Shown piece after piece: positions 61,134-64,000 of a stretch of DNA of 64,000 bases. Positions within the stretch are counted from its first letter, which is position 1, and each line of letters starts with the position of its first letter. The position numbers were made by a program, and so were the translations under genes. The DNA is taken from NCBI GenBank assembly GCA_963924555.1, contig OZ004584.1, positions 6,943,001 through 7,007,000 of the forward strand, in the 5' to 3' direction. The notes beneath the pieces were generated by a model. The model had not been told where the DNA came from. It searched no databases and worked only from the letters and a program-made list of their open reading frames with translations. Source of the stretch: Crambe crambe (taxonomy: Eukaryota > Porifera > Demospongiae > Poecilosclerida > Crambeidae).

Positions 61134-64000
61134 CTACACCGATTCTGATACTTGGGAATATTTTTTTGATAAAGTGCATGCCAACTCATGCTCCTCTATA
61201 TGACATAAAGCAGCAGTGATTTCTTTGAAAGGAGCTCTTCTCTTGAAGAAGTACTCCAAGGTCTCCTGCAAACATGCCTCATTGCTTTCATTGTTAGTGT
61301 AAATCTCATCCTCAAGATCCTCATCGATTCCTATTTTCAGTGCGAATTTACTCCACTTTCCAGCAATGGAATATAGATCATGAAATAAATCTTCTGCAGT
61401 CACAGGTGGCTTTACTAAAGGTGTGAAGAAAGTTAACAGATATAATTTTCAGCCACTCCATACTGAATCCAGTAACCTCATAGCTAAATTTGGGTGCTAC
61501 GTAAGACAGTTAAATCATTGAACATGCATGTGACTGATATTCTTTGTTGTTCACTAATGAAAACATGGGATTCTACTGCTTTGCAATCTTGGTAGCTATA
61601 TATAAGGAGTGCTTGGGAAAAGGTACGCACAAGTTGTAAAAATCCTGCTAAAGTTTATAAATAGCTAGCTACTTAATAATCATGAAACCTAAAACTTTGA
61701 AGCTGAAATTATTGATTTTAGTTCCATTTGAAGCAAAAATAATAGCTAATTGGATACCAATTACATCTCTAAAACTTGTTTTTGCTCCCAATTGTATACA
61801 GTAGCTAAGGTCCTATAATGCACCTGCTGGTTTTGGTTGTGCTTTCATCTCCTCTTTTTCCTTTGGTATTAATTTTCCTGTGAATGGGACTATATCTGAG
61901 TAAATGACATCGTTCACTACTATGACACCAGCACTTGAATTAGGATCCCTGGTATCTAACTGAGCATACTTGACCTGCAAAATTTAAAATTTTCAGCTAA
62001 TTACCTTAATTAAGGACTTAAGGACACTTTATTGTGGGTACTAAATTTAGGTATCCTGTGGGTAGCTCATGATAAAAGGCTATATCCAGCTTATGGTATG
62101 TTTTTATTGTTATTGTTTGTCGTCTTTTTTGTTGTTGTTATTTGTCTTCTAATTTCACCATAAATATTGTGAAATTTTTGACTTGCAGGTAGCTACTAAA
62201 GTTGATGCCTCTCAATATTCCCTAATATTAAGTACCTCTCTTTCATCTGGCATTGGTTTCTTATTTGGTAATAGTGCACTAGAAAATCTGACGTTCCCTA
62301 CTTCATTATCAGCAGTTGAAGTTGATTCAGGATCATCAACTGGAGTGGATGAATCCTGTAAAGAAGAAAATTATCTAATACTCCCATGATTATTACATGA
62401 CTCATACCTCATTACTGTGGACTTTGATGAATTGTTCTTCAACAGAAGAATCTGCACTACAACATGTAGAATTTCTTTTCAAAGTGAGCATCAACTCTTC
62501 TAGAGGCTGGTAAAGTGAAAATAATGTGCAATCAAAAACTGAAGAGTTCAGCTAATATATATCTACATAATTACTAGGGCTAGGGCTAGGGATAAGGCTA
62601 AAATCTATTGTATAAGACGAGTCTTGTACCTTTCCCTTGCTATCCAGTGGAGGGTGCACTGGTTTTAGCAATGAGTATGTACCATCAATTGCTGTGGGAA
62701 AATCTTGTGAGTGGTGCTGAAAATTACCATAATTATGAATAATATTATGATGATATCATTGAAATACTTAGTTACTTCGATAGTTGAATATGCTATGTTT
62801 GGGGAAGAAGTAGGTCCCACTAAAGAGTATTGTGTTGGCTCACTCAGTGTAGGATTACTGCACAAATTCTACAAAAGGAATAAACAAATAAAAAAATTAA
62901 CAATCATCAAACAAAAAACAACTTTGTAAAGTATAACATGAATTACCACTTTTTTCATTTCTTTCCTGTGATGTGAGTAGTAGTAAAGTATGAATGCCAA
63001 CATCACTATCACTATGCTCATCACAACAGCTATAAAAAAGTGGAAAAAGAACATCTTTGTCTATGCTAGCTAGCTCTAATGATATAGCTACTGTTTAGCT
63101 GTAAATCATATGTACCTATTCCAACAGGAACTGCAATTGCTACCACATCAAGAGACTCAGTACTGCTTGTTCCTAATAATAGTATAAAAAGAATGTGTTA
63201 TTAATACCATTATAGCTGTAGGAATAAACCTGCATGAATTAACATGTACAAAGTACAGCGCAGTAAAACAATAATATTTATGTAGCTACAGTTAACCCAA
63301 TGCTGTATATAGCTATTGGCTGATAGTAGCTAATTGCCCATATAAATTTTTGATTTTGAGAAGTTGATAAGATCAACTTTCAGTGTGAAACTATCAATAG
63401 CTATATGTATGTAATTGGATCATAACATCTGATAGCTTGGTATAGTAGCCTGTATAGCAAGCTAGACATCATGCAGACATTGCAATGCTCGCCCCATCAA
63501 TCACTAGCTATGAGTTGAAGTCTTACACTTTCACTTTCACTAAAATCTATAATAAGTCCCTACTCACTTTCACTTGTGTATGTTTTCATTATCATAGTTG
63601 GGGGTGGGTGTGTAGTTGGGGTTGGGAGATACACCACTGTAAAATTACTTGAAATGTTTTCGTACTTCGTTTCAACATGAAGAACATAGTTTACAAGTAA
63701 GTATGAAATATTGGGACAGTTATCCGAACTCATGGTAGGATTCTCATCATTGAGAATGAGATGTTCAATCCTGTTCAATGCATCAGTGAGATGTGCAGGA
63801 GAGCTGCAATGTGTACTACCATCTTCATACTGTATGTGAACAGTCTGATTTTCAAAGCAGCTTGAAATCTGTGCAGAAATCACACACACATTCATTTTGG
63901 CCACTTCATATCAAAATTTAATTTTAGTTCCCTGGTCCAAACATTATGGAACTTAATTGATCTATAATGGTTGCTTTCACACATTAGTTGAACACATAAG
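61134..64000 (-). CDS. R16: death-domain receptor, 5' part outside window
   Basis: Visible exons: second FN3-like 63868-63568, stalk 63172-63116, TM 63029-62947, tails 62868-62776, 62716-62630, 62506-62408, 62355-62236 and 61974-61824, death-like 61414-61134. All are in frame (424 codons with stop). Ig, FN3 and linker exons must lie beyond 64,000. The tail is the best-preserved long tail in the window: TQYSLV (TxYxxV), IAYSTI (ITIM), TYSLL, VKYAQL (ITIM) and VIYSDI (ITIM), then a death-like domain (KWSKFALKIGIDEDLEDEIY, ACLQETLEYFF, EEHELACTLSKKY). Neither MITE of R3/R8 is present, and the introns show the uninterrupted TA sites. It is the reference for lesions in R3 and R8. Confidence 0.8.
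62574..62600. repeat. Short GGGCTA repeat in R16 intron
   Basis: About three degenerate units at the same intron position as the longer run in R3 (11,972-12,009). Confidence 0.7.

Overview
The window looks like nuclear DNA from an early-branching animal. My best guess is a demosponge, which is an inference. The support is the AT-rich base composition, introns often only about 45-100 bases long, dense tandem duplication, and proteins that combine immunoglobulin (Ig), fibronectin type III (FN3) and death-fold domains with tyrosine signalling motifs. I saw no rRNA, tRNA, CRISPR or bacterial-type operon.

The main content is a cluster of about 16 related genes and gene remnants, called R1-R16 here, for type I membrane receptors. 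All are on the minus strand except R5. The common plan is a signal peptide with one Ig domain, an FN3 domain, a short linker exon, a second FN3-like membrane-proximal domain, a stalk exon, a transmembrane exon and a multi-exon cytoplasmic tail. There are two classes. Short-tail genes (R1, R2, R7, R12, R13, R15) end in tyrosine motifs resembling ITIM and ITSM. Long-tail genes (R3, R4, R5, R8, R10, R16) carry ITIM, ITSM or ITAM-like motifs followed by a C-terminal death-like domain. R6, R9, R11 and R14 are broken copies, and degenerate tail fragments lie between genes.

Layout: 1-1.9 kb, edge of a Ty3/gypsy-type retrotransposon; 3.0-5.2 kb R1; 5.3-6.8 kb relic; 7.5-10.0 kb R2; 10.3-14.3 kb R3; 14.5-15.4 kb relic; 15.9-19.1 kb R4; 20.1-23.4 kb R5, an inverted head-to-head copy of R4; 23.9-31.1 kb nested terminal-inverted-repeat (TIR) elements; 32.6-33.4 kb R6; 34.0-36.5 kb R7; 36.9-40.9 kb R8; 40.9-44.5 kb gene-poor repeats; 44.6-45.4 kb R9; 45.6-49.2 kb R10; 49.7-50.9 kb R11; 51.4-53.5 kb R12; 54.4-56.6 kb R13; 57.0-57.8 kb R14; 58.3-60.8 kb R15; 61.1 kb to the right edge R16.

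Three blocks repeat the same order, a death-domain gene directly upstream of a short-tail gene (R3-R2, R8-R7, R16-R15), so the cluster grew by segmental duplication. FN3 exons are nearly identical between loci while Ig exons differ strongly, and R12 and R11 look like chimeras. With the frequent inactivation, this is the birth-and-death and shuffling pattern expected of polymorphic recognition receptors, for example allorecognition or innate immunity. The family, domain plan and duplications are read from the sequence; the recognition role is inference.

The oddest molecular feature is the Ig-to-FN3 intron. In 14 of 14 exons that precede an FN3 exon, the only donor that keeps the frame starts with GA (most often CAAG|GAAAGT) instead of GT. 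All other introns I resolved are GT-AG, apart from one GC-AG.
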